A stretch of DNA of 64,000 nucleotides from Arhodomonas sp051195215. Its GTDB lineage: Bacteria; Pseudomonadota; Gammaproteobacteria; Nitrococcales; Nitrococcaceae. Under the pieces are notes generated by a model that worked only from the letters and a program-made list of their open reading frames with translations, made no database searches and was not told the origin of the DNA. A program made the translations under genes and the position numbers. The DNA lies in assembly GCF_051195215.1 (NCBI RefSeq), contig NZ_JBNAZM010000006.1, positions 62,001 through 126,000 of the forward strand, written 5' to 3'. Shown here piece by piece: positions 52,425 to 61,072 of the stretch (positions are counted from its first letter, which is position 1; each line of letters opens with the position of its first letter).

Positions 52425-52534
52425 GGTCCGGTGGCGGGCGTTGCGGCGGGAGACGCTGTGAATCCTTCCCTGGACGCTCGGATGCGGCCGTCCATGGCCG
52501 CATACGCTCCCGCCGCAACGCCCGCCACCGGACC
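52425..52534. repeat. Palindromic element with 28-bp perfect inverted repeats
   Basis: The arms 52425-52452 and 52507-52534 are perfectly complementary over 28 bp and very GC-rich. Inside, a second perfect hairpin pairs 52482-52489 with 52496-52503. The phrase CCTTCCCTGGAC occurs in the interior (52464-52475) and again just outside (near 52563), so the unit may be part of a larger repeat family. It fills the 257-bp gap between convergent aminotransferase and cysZ genes, where it could also act as a terminator. Confidence 0.85.
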
Positions 52535-52605
52535 AAGCACTTGCCGCGGCGTCTCCACGGACCTTCCCTGGACACCGAGTCCAGAACCCCAGAACCCGAA
52601 AAGTC

Positions 52606-53394
52606 CTACACCGCCGCCTCCTCCAACCGGTACTCCCGCAGGTCGCTGCGCAGCAGCGTGGCGGCAATCACCCCGGTGGGCATGACCAGCAGGTTCAGCA
52701 CCGGAATAATGGTCATGGCCAGCAAACCCGCGCCGAGGCCCAGGTGCAGCAGGCGCCGGCGGCGGATGAGAATGCGCTGGTCGGCGAAACGCAGGCCATG
52801 ATTGCCAAGGGGGTAGTCGCTGTATTCCAGCGCGATGATCCAGGCGCCGTAGACCGCCCAGGCCAGTGGCGCGATGACGTTGATCACCGGAATGAAGAAC
52901 AGTAAGAGCAATGGTGCGCCCAGCAGCGCGAAATGGCCGATCTTGCGCAGCTCGTCGGTGACCGCCGTGGCGGTCTCCACGACCAGGCCGCCAGCGGCGA
53001 CCTCCGGCGGCATGTGACCGGTGGCCCGATGCTCCACGCGCGCGGAGAGCATGCCGTTGAATGGCGAGCCGACGAGGTTGGCGACGGCGGTGAACGTGTA
53101 GAACATCAACACCGCGCCGGCGAGCACGAACAGCGGCCACAGCAGCCAGCGCAGTATCACCACCGCCACCGTGAGAGCGTCGCCGAGCCAGCCGCCGATG
53201 TCGATCTCCGACGCCCTCGGCAGCAGCCAGTCGAGTAGTGCCTGGTAATATTCCGCCCCGAGCCAGAAAAGGCCGGCGAAGACGACGATGTTAATGGCGA
53301 TGGGCAGCACGACGAAACGCCGTAGGCCCGGTTCGGTGAGCAGTCCGAAGCCGCGGGGCACATAGCTGATGCCCCGCAGGAAATCGCCGATCAT
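52606..53394 (-). CDS. cysZ: Sulfate transporter CysZ
   Basis: 262 residues with GGGAGG before ATG 53394. It has four or more membrane-spanning segments. The N-terminal GISYVPRGFGLLTEPGLRRF and FTAVANLVGSPFNGMLSARV, and the C-terminal LEYSDYPLGNHGLRF, match CysZ/EI24. It mediates sulfate uptake for cysteine synthesis. No sulfur-assimilation genes accompany it in the window, and it stands between the palindromic element and the large lipoprotein gene. Confidence 0.92.
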   Translation of the reverse strand: MIGDFLRGISYVPRGFGLLTEPGLRRFVVLPIAINIVVFAGLFWLGAEYYQALLDWLLPRASEIDIGGWLGDALTVAVVILRWLLWPLFVLAGAVLMFYTFTAVANLVGSPFNGMLSARVEHRATGHMPPEVAAGGLVVETATAVTDELRKIGHFALLGAPLLLLFFIPVINVIAPLAWAVYGAWIIALEYSDYPLGNHGLRFADQRILIRRRRLLHLGLGAGLLAMTIIPVLNLLVMPTGVIAATLLRSDLREYRLEEAAV

Positions 53395-53467
53395 GAACGC
53401 CTCCCTCAGTAGCAGAGCGGGGGGATTCTACGTGGCGCACCCTCGGATGCGCCACGTTGCCCGGCGA

Positions 53468-55045
53468 TCAGTCCTCACGCTCGACGGTGTCGATGCGATA
53501 GAGCGTCGTGCTGCCGCTGATTTCGTTGCCCACCGCCAGCAGCGGGGCGTCCACCGGGCTCGCCGCCGCCGGGACGAAGACGATGCCTTCGGGGCCCAGG
53601 TCACCGGCGGTGCCGGCTTCCGGGTCGCCGCCGAGGTCGCGGTTGTTGACGTACTCGACGAAGCGCGGGGACTCGGGGTCGGTCACCTCGTAGACCATGA
53701 TCCCGCCCATGCGCTCCAGACCGATGAAGGCGTAGGTCGCGCCGTTGACCTCGCCCACGTCCAGTGCTTCAGGCTCGCTGCCCTTGTTGTCGCTGCGGCT
53801 GTCGCCGTCGTTCTCGTCGTTGTCATTGTTGAACGACTCGCCGTAGCGTGCCGCGGTGATACGGGCGAACTCGCTGCCGCTGTCGGCGACCAGGCCATCG
53901 TCCGACCAGATGGAGAATGAGCGCGCGCCGAAGGCATAGAGGGCGTCGTAGTCGCCGTCGCCATCGTCGTCGCCGAGCGTACTGGTGATCGTCAGCGGTC
54001 CGATGGCCGCCTGCACGCCGGCGGCGTTGGGGAACGCCGTCGGGTCGAGGGTCACGTCGCTGACCTCGGTCTCTTCATCGAACGCGTCGTATTCGCGGGC
54101 ATCGCCTTCGTTGGCGGTGATGACGTAGTCGGTGCCGTCGATGCGGAAACTCGCGACGGCGTCGGGTTGGTACAGGCCGAACACCGGGCGCTGCATGATG
54201 TTGACGCCGTCGTCGTCATTGCCGTCGATCTCGTTGCCCGGGAGGCTGTGATCCTTGGCCCCGAGGCCGCGGACCGCAGTGATGGCCGGCTCGGTGAGGT
54301 CGATCTCGGCGAGGGCGTTGTTCTCCTGCAGCGATACCCAGGCACGGTCGCCGTTCTCGGACACGGTGATGTATTCCGGCTCCAGATCCTCGGCCACGCT
54401 CGCGCCGGGGCCGAAAACTCGCGCGCCGGCGGCGCGCAGCTCGGCCTCTCGGCCATTGAAATCGTGAAAATCCAGGTGCGTGGCGGTTGCGGCGTTCACG
54501 CCCGCGCTCAGATCAATGAGGCTCACCGAGCCTTCCGGGTCGGTGGCATAGTCGTCGCTCGGCTCGCCTTCGTTGGCGACGAGTACATGCTGACCGTCCG
54601 GGGTGAACGTGACCATGTCCGGCAGCGCGCCCACGGTGACCGTGGTGATCAGTCCGAGATCGCCGGCATTGAAGAAGGCCACCTGGCCGTCGGCCTGTGC
54701 GTCGTCGGCCTCGATGGCGACGGCGACGATGCCATTGGCGACGGCCACGCTGTTGGCGGAGGCGCCGATGGTGCCAGCGTCGATGGTGCCCACGCGTGTC
54801 GGCGCCGACGGGTCGGCGATGTCGAGGACGTCGACACTGGCGGCATCGGCGTTGACCACGAACAGACGCTGGGTCCCGGGATCGTGGGCGACGATTTCCG
54901 CGGCGCCTTCATCGAAGATGCCGGTCTCGAATCGGCCCAGCTGCGACAGCCGGATGTCCTGCTCGCTGTCGTCGCTGGCCCCGCCGCAGGCGACCAGTGC
55001 CAGGCTGGCGGCGAGGCTCAGGGCGAGGGGTGTCGTGCGTGTCAT
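53468..55045 (-). CDS. Choice-of-anchor-I-type lipoprotein (beta-propeller-like)
   Basis: 525 residues from ATG 55045 (GGGGGA upstream). A lipobox LVACGG at about 16-21 follows a hydrophobic signal. The body consists of repeated strand patterns (RLFVVNADAASVDVLDIADP, HVLVANEGEPSDDYATDPEG, YVITANEGDAREYDAF) typical of seven-bladed propellers in the choice-of-anchor-I family, often related to alkaline-phosphatase-associated proteins. Acidic Asp/Asn-rich loops suggest calcium binding. It is probably surface- or periplasm-anchored; enzymatic activity is not evident. Confidence 0.82.
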   Translation of the reverse strand: MTRTTPLALSLAASLALVACGGASDDSEQDIRLSQLGRFETGIFDEGAAEIVAHDPGTQRLFVVNADAASVDVLDIADPSAPTRVGTIDAGTIGASANSVAVANGIVAVAIEADDAQADGQVAFFNAGDLGLITTVTVGALPDMVTFTPDGQHVLVANEGEPSDDYATDPEGSVSLIDLSAGVNAATATHLDFHDFNGREAELRAAGARVFGPGASVAEDLEPEYITVSENGDRAWVSLQENNALAEIDLTEPAITAVRGLGAKDHSLPGNEIDGNDDDGVNIMQRPVFGLYQPDAVASFRIDGTDYVITANEGDAREYDAFDEETEVSDVTLDPTAFPNAAGVQAAIGPLTITSTLGDDDGDGDYDALYAFGARSFSIWSDDGLVADSGSEFARITAARYGESFNNDNDENDGDSRSDNKGSEPEALDVGEVNGATYAFIGLERMGGIMVYEVTDPESPRFVEYVNNRDLGGDPEAGTAGDLGPEGIVFVPAAASPVDAPLLAVGNEISGSTTLYRIDTVERED

Positions 55046-55166
55046 GGAGTTCCCCCATTGTTGTTGATATGTGCGGCGCGCCAGAGCCTGTGTGGCGCTC
55101 TTGACGCGTTCGTGACGGGTGCATGACAGGCGGGTGAAAGTGCATCCCTGCATGCGGCTGAGTGGG

Positions 55167-56003
55167 TTACGGCTGAAACGGTCGTGGCGTGAGCCCGAGT
55201 CGTTGCCACAGTACCCGATCGTCGGCGACCTGGTCCTGGGCGAGACGGTCGAGCATCCCGGGCCCCACGTCACCCGGGGCGACACGGAGAACGCCCCGCA
55301 GCAGCGGGGCGGGAACGGGAAGAGGCCGGATGGGCGGAACGGCCCCGGCGAGTATGCGTCGGATCATGGCGCCGAAGGTGAGCCGCTCGCCGCCGCCTAT
55401 CTCCTGCAGGGACGCACCGGTATCCTCGGGCGCGGATACGAGCTGCCACAACGCCGCCGCCAGGTCGGCGGCGTGGAGTGGCTGGCGCAACCCCGTGGCC
55501 GCCATGGGCACTGGAAACACGCGCAGCCGGCGGCCGATGCCGCGAACCCGTGGAATGATGCCCCGGCTGGGGTGGCCGTAAATCAGCGTCGGTCGCAGGA
55601 TGCGGCAGGTGATGCCGTGATGTTCGGCGCGGCCTTGAGCTGCCTGCTCACCGTGGGCGAGGCGCTCGGCCAGGCGACGCTCATGGGAGTCGGCCGTCCG
55701 GGCCTTGGTGCGTGCGCTGCTCGAAGAGACAGCGATGAGCGCCGCCGGCGGCGCATCCGCCAGCGCGTCGAGCAATGGGGGCAGCAGCCAGATGGGGGCC
55801 ATGTGCAGCAGCACGCGGGCCGCCGGCAGGTCGCGCGGCGGGGTCTCCAGGTCCACCCCGCGCCAGGCGATGTTGGCCGGCAGCTCTGCGGGGCGCCGGC
55901 GGCCGATGGCCGTCACCGCGGCCGGATGCTCCGCCAGCGCTGCATTGAGGAACCATCCGGGCTGACTGTTGAGGCCGGTGACCAGCAGCGCCCGCGCGCT
56001 CAT
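55167..56003 (-). CDS. NAD-dependent epimerase/dehydratase family protein
   Basis: 278 residues from ATG 56003. An atypical extended SDR. The N-terminus ALLVTGLNSQPGWFLN replaces the usual GxxGxxG, and the SSSSARTKA and LRPTLIYG segments fit sugar-nucleotide epimerases. Its start overlaps the glycosyltransferase stop by 4 bp, so it is translated after that gene and likely acts on a nucleotide sugar in surface polysaccharide synthesis. The altered nucleotide-binding loop makes cofactor use uncertain. Confidence 0.75.
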   Translation of the reverse strand: MSARALLVTGLNSQPGWFLNAALAEHPAAVTAIGRRRPAELPANIAWRGVDLETPPRDLPAARVLLHMAPIWLLPPLLDALADAPPAALIAVSSSSARTKARTADSHERRLAERLAHGEQAAQGRAEHHGITCRILRPTLIYGHPSRGIIPRVRGIGRRLRVFPVPMAATGLRQPLHAADLAAALWQLVSAPEDTGASLQEIGGGERLTFGAMIRRILAGAVPPIRPLPVPAPLLRGVLRVAPGDVGPGMLDRLAQDQVADDRVLWQRLGLTPRPFQP

Positions 56004-57022
56004 GACCGCTGTGCCGCTGCGGTGACGCGGCGCAGACCCACCGCCGCAATGCGGGCGGTGGCGGCGACGCCGAAGCGGCCCCAGATGACGCCGCTGACCA
56101 CCAGCGCGGCGATGCCCCGGCCGTGGAACTTGCGGAAGTAGCGAACCATGCCCAGGTGCTTGTACCAGAGCACCTTCAGTGGGGCGCGACGGCTGCATGC
56201 GCCCTGATGATGCACGGCGATGGCGTCTGGCACGAAGCGGATGCGCCAGCCGCTGTCGCAGAAGCGCCGGCACCAGTCGAGATCCTCGCAGTGGAGGAAG
56301 TAGCCCTCATCGAGTGGGCCGACTTCGGCGCAGGCATCGCGCCGAGCGACCATGAGTGCGCCCGAGATCGCCCCGATCTCCACGGGCTCCTCCGGCAGGG
56401 GGCTACCGGTGAGGTTGAAATCCCAGCGCCGGCCGAGCAGGCGGTGGAGGCCCAGCACACGGGCGAGCGTGTTGCCCGGCGTGGGCATTTGCCGGCGGCA
56501 GCCGCGCTGCTCGCTGCCGTCCGGGTTGAGTAGCAGCCCCCCGACCATGCCGGTGCGCTCGTCCGCCGCGTTGGCGAGCAGCGTGGCGAGCGTGTCGGGG
56601 CGGACGATGCAGTCCGGGTTGATAACCGCCACCCACGGCGCATCCGTCGCGCGCAACCCTTCGTTGACCGCCACCGCGAAACCGCCGTTGTCCCCGCGCC
56701 GGATCACGGTGAGCCGGTCATCGCCGTCGCACGCGGTTTCGAGCGTGGCGAGGCTGTCGTCGTCCGAGGCGTTATCGACGACGACCACGTCGACGCGCAG
56801 CGCCGAGGCCAATAGCGCGCGCACGCATTCGGTGAGTAGGTCGCCGGCATTGTAGTTCACAACCACCGCCGTCAGCCGGGTGTCGGTCACCTGCGCCTTG
56901 GCCGGTGAAACCGCGGCAATCACCGTTGCCGGCGGGCGACGGTGCGCCTGTGGCGCCCGTTCCCTGGCCTCGATGCTGCGAGTCAGCGTCTCTGCCCTGA
57001 GTGACACCGTCTCCGAGTTCAC
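56000..57022 (-). CDS. Glycosyltransferase family 2 (rhamnosyltransferase-like)
   Basis: 340 residues. The GT-A domain starts at about 48 with TAVVVNYNAGDLLTECV, followed by VVVDNASDD, the metal-binding region VINPDC and EDLDWCRRF, as in WbbL-like rhamnosyltransferases. About 45 N-terminal residues before the domain look disordered, so a downstream start is possible. It is cytosolic and membrane-associated at the C-terminus (GIAALVVSGVIWGRF). It forms an operon with the overlapping epimerase gene and is divergent from the WecA-like gene, all serving polysaccharide assembly. Confidence 0.85.
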   Translation of the reverse strand: MNSETVSLRAETLTRSIEARERAPQAHRRPPATVIAAVSPAKAQVTDTRLTAVVVNYNAGDLLTECVRALLASALRVDVVVVDNASDDDSLATLETACDGDDRLTVIRRGDNGGFAVAVNEGLRATDAPWVAVINPDCIVRPDTLATLLANAADERTGMVGGLLLNPDGSEQRGCRRQMPTPGNTLARVLGLHRLLGRRWDFNLTGSPLPEEPVEIGAISGALMVARRDACAEVGPLDEGYFLHCEDLDWCRRFCDSGWRIRFVPDAIAVHHQGACSRRAPLKVLWYKHLGMVRYFRKFHGRGIAALVVSGVIWGRFGVAATARIAAVGLRRVTAAAQRS

Positions 57023-57168
57023 ATACCACCTGCCGCCCGAGCGGCGGCGCCCCGCATCGATTGCCGCTCAATCGCGTTTTTGCGGCGCCGCCGACGTGAA
57101 TCCGTAAAATACGTAGTGTAGAGCAACGGCAACGGGCGTGGCGAGGCAATGCAGGCAAGGACAGGGCG

Positions 57169-58170
57169 ATGGACATGATCGCGTTGGCGGCGACCGGGGC
57201 GGTCGTGGCGATCACCGCGGCGTTGAGCTACCTCGGCGGGCGCTGGCTGAGTGCGGCCGCAGCGCCCCTGGGGTTCGTGGACGAGCCGTCCAGCCGAGGC
57301 ATGCATCGACATCCCATCCCCCGCGCCGGTGGCGTGGCCGTGGGTGCCGCGCTGGCAGTGGGAACGGCGCTGCTGGCGGTTCCGGGCTGGCGGCCGGATG
57401 CGGGCGTCGCCGCCATCGCCGCGGGCGTGGTCTGGGCGGTGGGTGTCGCCGATGACCGCTGGCGGATGCCGGCGCGCTGGCGCTTCGTGGCTCAGCTCGC
57501 CGCGGTTGCCGTCGTGGCGATGGTCTTGCCGGTGGCCCTGCCGGGGCCGGCCTGGGCGTGGCAGATTCTGGCAGTGATCGGCTGGGTCTGGAGCGTCAAT
57601 GCCCACAATTTCATGGACGGTATCGATGCCATCGCCGCCGTGCAGGCGGTGACAGTCTTCGCCGGTATGGCGATGCTCACCGCATTGCATGGACACGGCG
57701 CCGCGCCATGGTTGGTGGTCGCAGCCGCCTATGCCGGTTTCGCCGTGCTCAACTGGCCGCCCGCGCGGCTGTTCCTGGGCGACGGTGGCAGCACGCTGCT
57801 CGGTTACCTTGTCGGCCTGGGGACGGCCTCGGCCGTTCTGCAGGCCTCGACGACAGCCTATGGCTGGTTCATTCTTTCCGCAGTGTTCTTCACCGACGCC
57901 ACGTGGACGCTGGTGGTGCGCGTGGCCACGGGGCAGTGCTGGTACCGGCCGCACAGGCTGCATGCCTACCAGAAGCTGGCGCTGCGCTGGGGCAGTCACG
58001 GGCGCGTGAGCGCTGCGGTGGCACTGGTGAATCTGGCGTGGTTGCTGCCACTGGCGTTGCTCGCCGTGGCATCGCCGCACTGGGGGCCGATGGTCTGCGT
58101 ACTCGCTTATGCCCCGTTGTTCGCCATCGCATGGCGCTGCCGTGCCGGTTGGCCGGAGGCGGGGACGTAG
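57169..58170 (+). CDS. Polyprenyl-phosphate sugar-1-phosphate transferase (WecA/MraY family)
   Basis: 333 residues with about ten transmembrane helices. The family motifs are in order: DEPSSRGMHRHPIPRAGGVA (about 39-58), VADDRW (about 96), NAHNFMDGIDAIA (about 146-158, catalytic aspartate) and ARLFLGDGGSTLLGY (about 203-217). It starts glycan assembly by transferring a sugar-1-phosphate from UDP to undecaprenyl phosphate. It is 75 bp before galE and divergent from the GT2-epimerase pair, making a four-gene polysaccharide cluster. Confidence 0.9.
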   Translation: MDMIALAATGAVVAITAALSYLGGRWLSAAAAPLGFVDEPSSRGMHRHPIPRAGGVAVGAALAVGTALLAVPGWRPDAGVAAIAAGVVWAVGVADDRWRMPARWRFVAQLAAVAVVAMVLPVALPGPAWAWQILAVIGWVWSVNAHNFMDGIDAIAAVQAVTVFAGMAMLTALHGHGAAPWLVVAAAYAGFAVLNWPPARLFLGDGGSTLLGYLVGLGTASAVLQASTTAYGWFILSAVFFTDATWTLVVRVATGQCWYRPHRLHAYQKLALRWGSHGRVSAAVALVNLAWLLPLALLAVASPHWGPMVCVLAYAPLFAIAWRCRAGWPEAGT

Positions 58171-58244
58171 GCATCCAGTGGCCTGGAGCAGATGTGCCAT
58201 GAATGTCTGTTCCCGGACACGCCATTCAATGGGGGTGGACGGCA

Positions 58245-59219
58245 ATGCGCATTCTTGTGACAGGCGGGGCAGGCTACATTGGCTCGCATGTCGTCCACGA
58301 GCTTCTGACCGCGGGGCATGCGGTCACCGTCTATGACAACCTTTCCACCGGGCACGAATGGGCGGTGGGCGAGGCCGAGCTGGTGGTGGCGGAGCTCGGC
58401 GACCGGCAGACGCTCGCCCGGGTCGTTGCTCGCGGTTTCGATGCGGTCATGCATTTCGCCGCGCATATCGTGGTGCCGGAGTCGGTCGCCGAGCCGCTGA
58501 AGTACTACCGCAACAACACCGGCAACACGCTTGGGCTGCTCGAGACCGTAAAGGCCGCGGGCGTGCCCGTGTTCGTATTCTCCTCCACAGCCGCTGTCTA
58601 CGGCATGCCGGATGTGTCGCTCATCGACGAGCAGACCCCGCTCGCGCCCATCAATCCCTATGGTGCGTCCAAGATGATGAGCGAGCGCATGCTCATCGAT
58701 CTCGCCGCGGCGCAATCGTTGCGCTACGGCATCCTGCGCTATTTCAATGTGGCCGGCGCCCACCCCGACGGCCACATCGGCCAGTCGACCCCGGTAGCCA
58801 CGCATCTCATCAAGGTCGCCTGCCAGGCGGCATTGGGCCGGCGCGACGGCCTTGCCATCTTCGGCAGCGATTACCCCACCCGCGATGGCACGTGTATCCG
58901 CGATTACATCCATGTCGTGGACCTGGCACGCGCCCACGTACAGCTTCTGGACCACCTCGTCGCCGGCGGCGATTCGCGGATCTACAACTGCGGGTATGGT
59001 CACGGCTATACCGTACGGGAGGTCGTTGACACCGTGCAGCGGGTCCATGGGCAGGCGTTTCCGGTCCACGAGATCGATCGTCGCGACGGTGACCCCGCCG
59101 CGCTGGTTGCCGACAGTACCCGCCTGCGCACGGAGCTCGGCTGGCAGCCGGAATACGATGACCTGGAGACCATCGTCCGGCACGCGTACCGGTGGGAGCG
59201 GGGCGAGCGCAGCGGGTAG
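58245..59219 (+). CDS. galE: UDP-glucose 4-epimerase
   Basis: 324 residues from ATG 58245. The NAD-binding GGAGYIGSH lies at about 7-15, DNLSTGH at about 31-37, the catalytic Ser in FSSTAAVYG and Tyr-x-x-x-Lys in YGASKMMSE, and a C-terminal GWQPEYDDL. It interconverts UDP-glucose and UDP-galactose (or the GlcNAc/GalNAc pair), supplying precursors to the adjacent transferases. Length is typical. The A-rich inverted repeat follows 25 bp after the stop. Confidence 0.93.
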   Translation: MRILVTGGAGYIGSHVVHELLTAGHAVTVYDNLSTGHEWAVGEAELVVAELGDRQTLARVVARGFDAVMHFAAHIVVPESVAEPLKYYRNNTGNTLGLLETVKAAGVPVFVFSSTAAVYGMPDVSLIDEQTPLAPINPYGASKMMSERMLIDLAAAQSLRYGILRYFNVAGAHPDGHIGQSTPVATHLIKVACQAALGRRDGLAIFGSDYPTRDGTCIRDYIHVVDLARAHVQLLDHLVAGGDSRIYNCGYGHGYTVREVVDTVQRVHGQAFPVHEIDRRDGDPAALVADSTRLRTELGWQPEYDDLETIVRHAYRWERGERSG

Positions 59220-59243
59220 GCCGGCATTCGGGCGTTGCGGCTT

Positions 59244-59318
59244 TAGTACAAAGCGGCAAGTGAAAAGCCAAAAGCCAAAAGTCGGGAGTCGGTACCTGCG
59301 GTGCCATCACCGCGCGCA
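59244..59318 (+). repeat. A-rich hairpin repeat, left copy
   Basis: The unit AGTGAAAAGCCAAAAGCCAA leads into a hairpin GGTACC-TGC-GGTGCC (59291-59305). A reverse-complement copy lies at 60304-60383, on the other side of the arylformamidase-like gene. Purine-rich composition contrasts with the GC-rich surroundings. Confidence 0.75.
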
Positions 59319-59366
59319 AGCTAAAGCTTCCAGCCTCAGGATGCGAAAAACCCGCCTGTCGTCCAC

Positions 59367-60209
59367 CTACGGCGCTACCTGGCACACACCGGCGACGGTG
59401 TCGAAGGCCTCGCTGTCAGCGAGGAACAGCGCTTCCAGAACATCGAAGTGATTACGGCCCGCGGGTGCGACGATCGGCGCTTGCACGCCGGCGAGGGCTG
59501 CGTAGTCGGCGCTCTGGCGGTGGAACGCCTCGCTCTCGGCGCCGCCAACGGCGAGTCGTAGCGGGATCGATGTCGCGGGCGGCCGTTCGTACAGCGGCGA
59601 GCAGGCACGGGCCGACGCCTCGTCCAGGCCGAGGACGTCGTTGAGCGAGGTGTGAACGATAGGGGTGACATCGAAGACGCCGGATATCGCCAGCGCGGCA
59701 CTGACCGGGTGCGAGCCTCCCCAGTCGTGGGTAAGCAGGCGGGCGACGATCTGGCCGCCGGCGGAGTGGCCGGAAACCGTCAGTGGTCCGCTGCTGATGC
59801 CGTAACGGCCGATGTTCTCGCGCAGGAAAACGATGCAGTCCACGCACTGCGCGTTGATCGCGGGGACGGTAACCGCCGGACAGAGGTCGTAGTTGGCGAC
59901 CACCACCGTGATACCCCGTGGTACCAGGTCGCGGGCGACGAAGGCGTAGTCCCGCTTGTCCTGACTGCGCCAGTAGCCGCCGTGGAAGAACACGTGTACC
60001 GGCGCGTCGGCCCGGTCGGCGGGGAAAATGTCCAGGGTTTGCAACTCGCCGGTGCCGTAACGCACGTCCTCGAACCGTTGCGGCAGCCGCGTGCGCGTCT
60101 CCTCGGCCAGGGCCGAAAGGCGGGCGAAGTAGTCCGCGAAGTCGGGTACCGTGACGCGTGGGTTGTATTCGTATTCGAGTTGCGCGGGGCCACGTGTATT
60201 CCAGTCCAT
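59367..60209 (-). CDS. Alpha/beta hydrolase, arylformamidase (kynurenine formamidase)-like
   Basis: 280 residues from ATG 60209, where family members begin (MDWNTRGPAQLEYEYNPR); the frame extends further to a GTG at 60266 without support. Motifs: oxyanion HGGYWRSQDK (about 94-103), nucleophile GHSAGGQIVARLL (about 165-177) and a late GRNHFDVLEAL carrying histidine. It likely hydrolyses N-formylkynurenine or a similar amide/ester. It is the only gene between the inverted A-rich repeats and has no kynurenine-pathway neighbours, so acquisition as a small cassette is possible. Confidence 0.82.
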   Translation of the reverse strand: MDWNTRGPAQLEYEYNPRVTVPDFADYFARLSALAEETRTRLPQRFEDVRYGTGELQTLDIFPADRADAPVHVFFHGGYWRSQDKRDYAFVARDLVPRGITVVVANYDLCPAVTVPAINAQCVDCIVFLRENIGRYGISSGPLTVSGHSAGGQIVARLLTHDWGGSHPVSAALAISGVFDVTPIVHTSLNDVLGLDEASARACSPLYERPPATSIPLRLAVGGAESEAFHRQSADYAALAGVQAPIVAPAGRNHFDVLEALFLADSEAFDTVAGVCQVAP

Positions 60210-60303
60210 TTCAACGGGTTCCGCGTTTCCGGTTTCGAGCGGCAACAGCGGGCGCGAAGCCGGCACGAACGGTTACGGCCGCAGGCCGTGCCTTGTGAAG
60301 GCT

Positions 60304-60383
60304 AGTAAAAGCAACGTGGTAACGGCACCGCAGGTGCCGACTCTCTACGTCTTTCAACTTTCCTCTTCCCGCTTTTCACTCAC
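60304..60383 (-). repeat. A-rich hairpin repeat, right copy (inverted)
   Basis: Reverse complement of the left copy: CTTTTCACTCAC at its end and hairpin GGCACC-GCA-GGTGCC (60324-60338). It ends three bases before the livF stop codon. Confidence 0.75.
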
Positions 60384-60385
60384 GT

Positions 60386-61072
60386 TCAGACGCTCAGATA
60401 CTGCCGCTGCAGGTCCCCGTGCGCTTCGAACGCGGTGCTGTCTCCTTCCCAGACGATATGCCCGCGGTCGATGATGTAATGCCGGTCGCACACCGCCATC
60501 AGTGCCTCCAGGCTGGCGTCGATGATCAGCAGCGACTGGCCGAGCTCGCGCAGCCGGCGAAGGCAGGCCCAGATGTCACTGCGCACTACCGGCGCCAGCC
60601 CTTCAGTGGCTTCGTCGAGGATGAGCAGTTGCGGATTGGTCATCAATGCCCGGCCTATGGCGAGCATTTGCTGCTCGCCGCCGGAGAGCTGGTTGCCCAT
60701 GTGGCGGCGGCGTTCTTCCAGGCGTGGAAAGAGCTCGTAGACACCGCGCAGATCCCAGCCCCTGCCCCGGGCGGTGGCGATCAGGTTCTCCGCCACCGAC
60801 AGGTTGGGGAAGATCTGTCGCCCCTCCGGCACCAGCCCGATGCCGGCGCGCGCGATACGGAACGATGGCTGCCCGGATATGCGTTGCCCGCCGAATCGGA
60901 TCTCACCGCGTTTCGGCGGGGTCAGACCCATGATGGAGCGCACCGTCGTCGTCTTGCCCATGCCGTTGCGCCCGAGCAGACTCACCACCTCGCCCTCGGC
61001 GATATTCAGGTCAATGCCGAAAAGCACCTGGCTGGTGCCGTAGGACGTCTCCACGCCATCGAGCTCGAGCAT
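60386..61072 (-). CDS. livF: Branched-chain amino acid-type ABC transporter ATPase LivF
   Basis: 228 residues. Walker A GRNGMGKTT (about 34-42), ABC signature LSGGEQQMLAIGRAL (about 132-146) and Walker B LLILDEATEGLAP (about 153-165) are all present. The region after Walker B reads LLIIDASLEALMAV rather than the common VEQN sequence, as in a LivF subgroup whose substrates are often urea, short amides or aromatic compounds. It is the last gene in livHMGF order and overlaps livG by one base. Confidence 0.93.
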   Translation of the reverse strand: MLELDGVETSYGTSQVLFGIDLNIAEGEVVSLLGRNGMGKTTTVRSIMGLTPPKRGEIRFGGQRISGQPSFRIARAGIGLVPEGRQIFPNLSVAENLIATARGRGWDLRGVYELFPRLEERRRHMGNQLSGGEQQMLAIGRALMTNPQLLILDEATEGLAPVVRSDIWACLRRLRELGQSLLIIDASLEALMAVCDRHYIIDRGHIVWEGDSTAFEAHGDLQRQYLSV

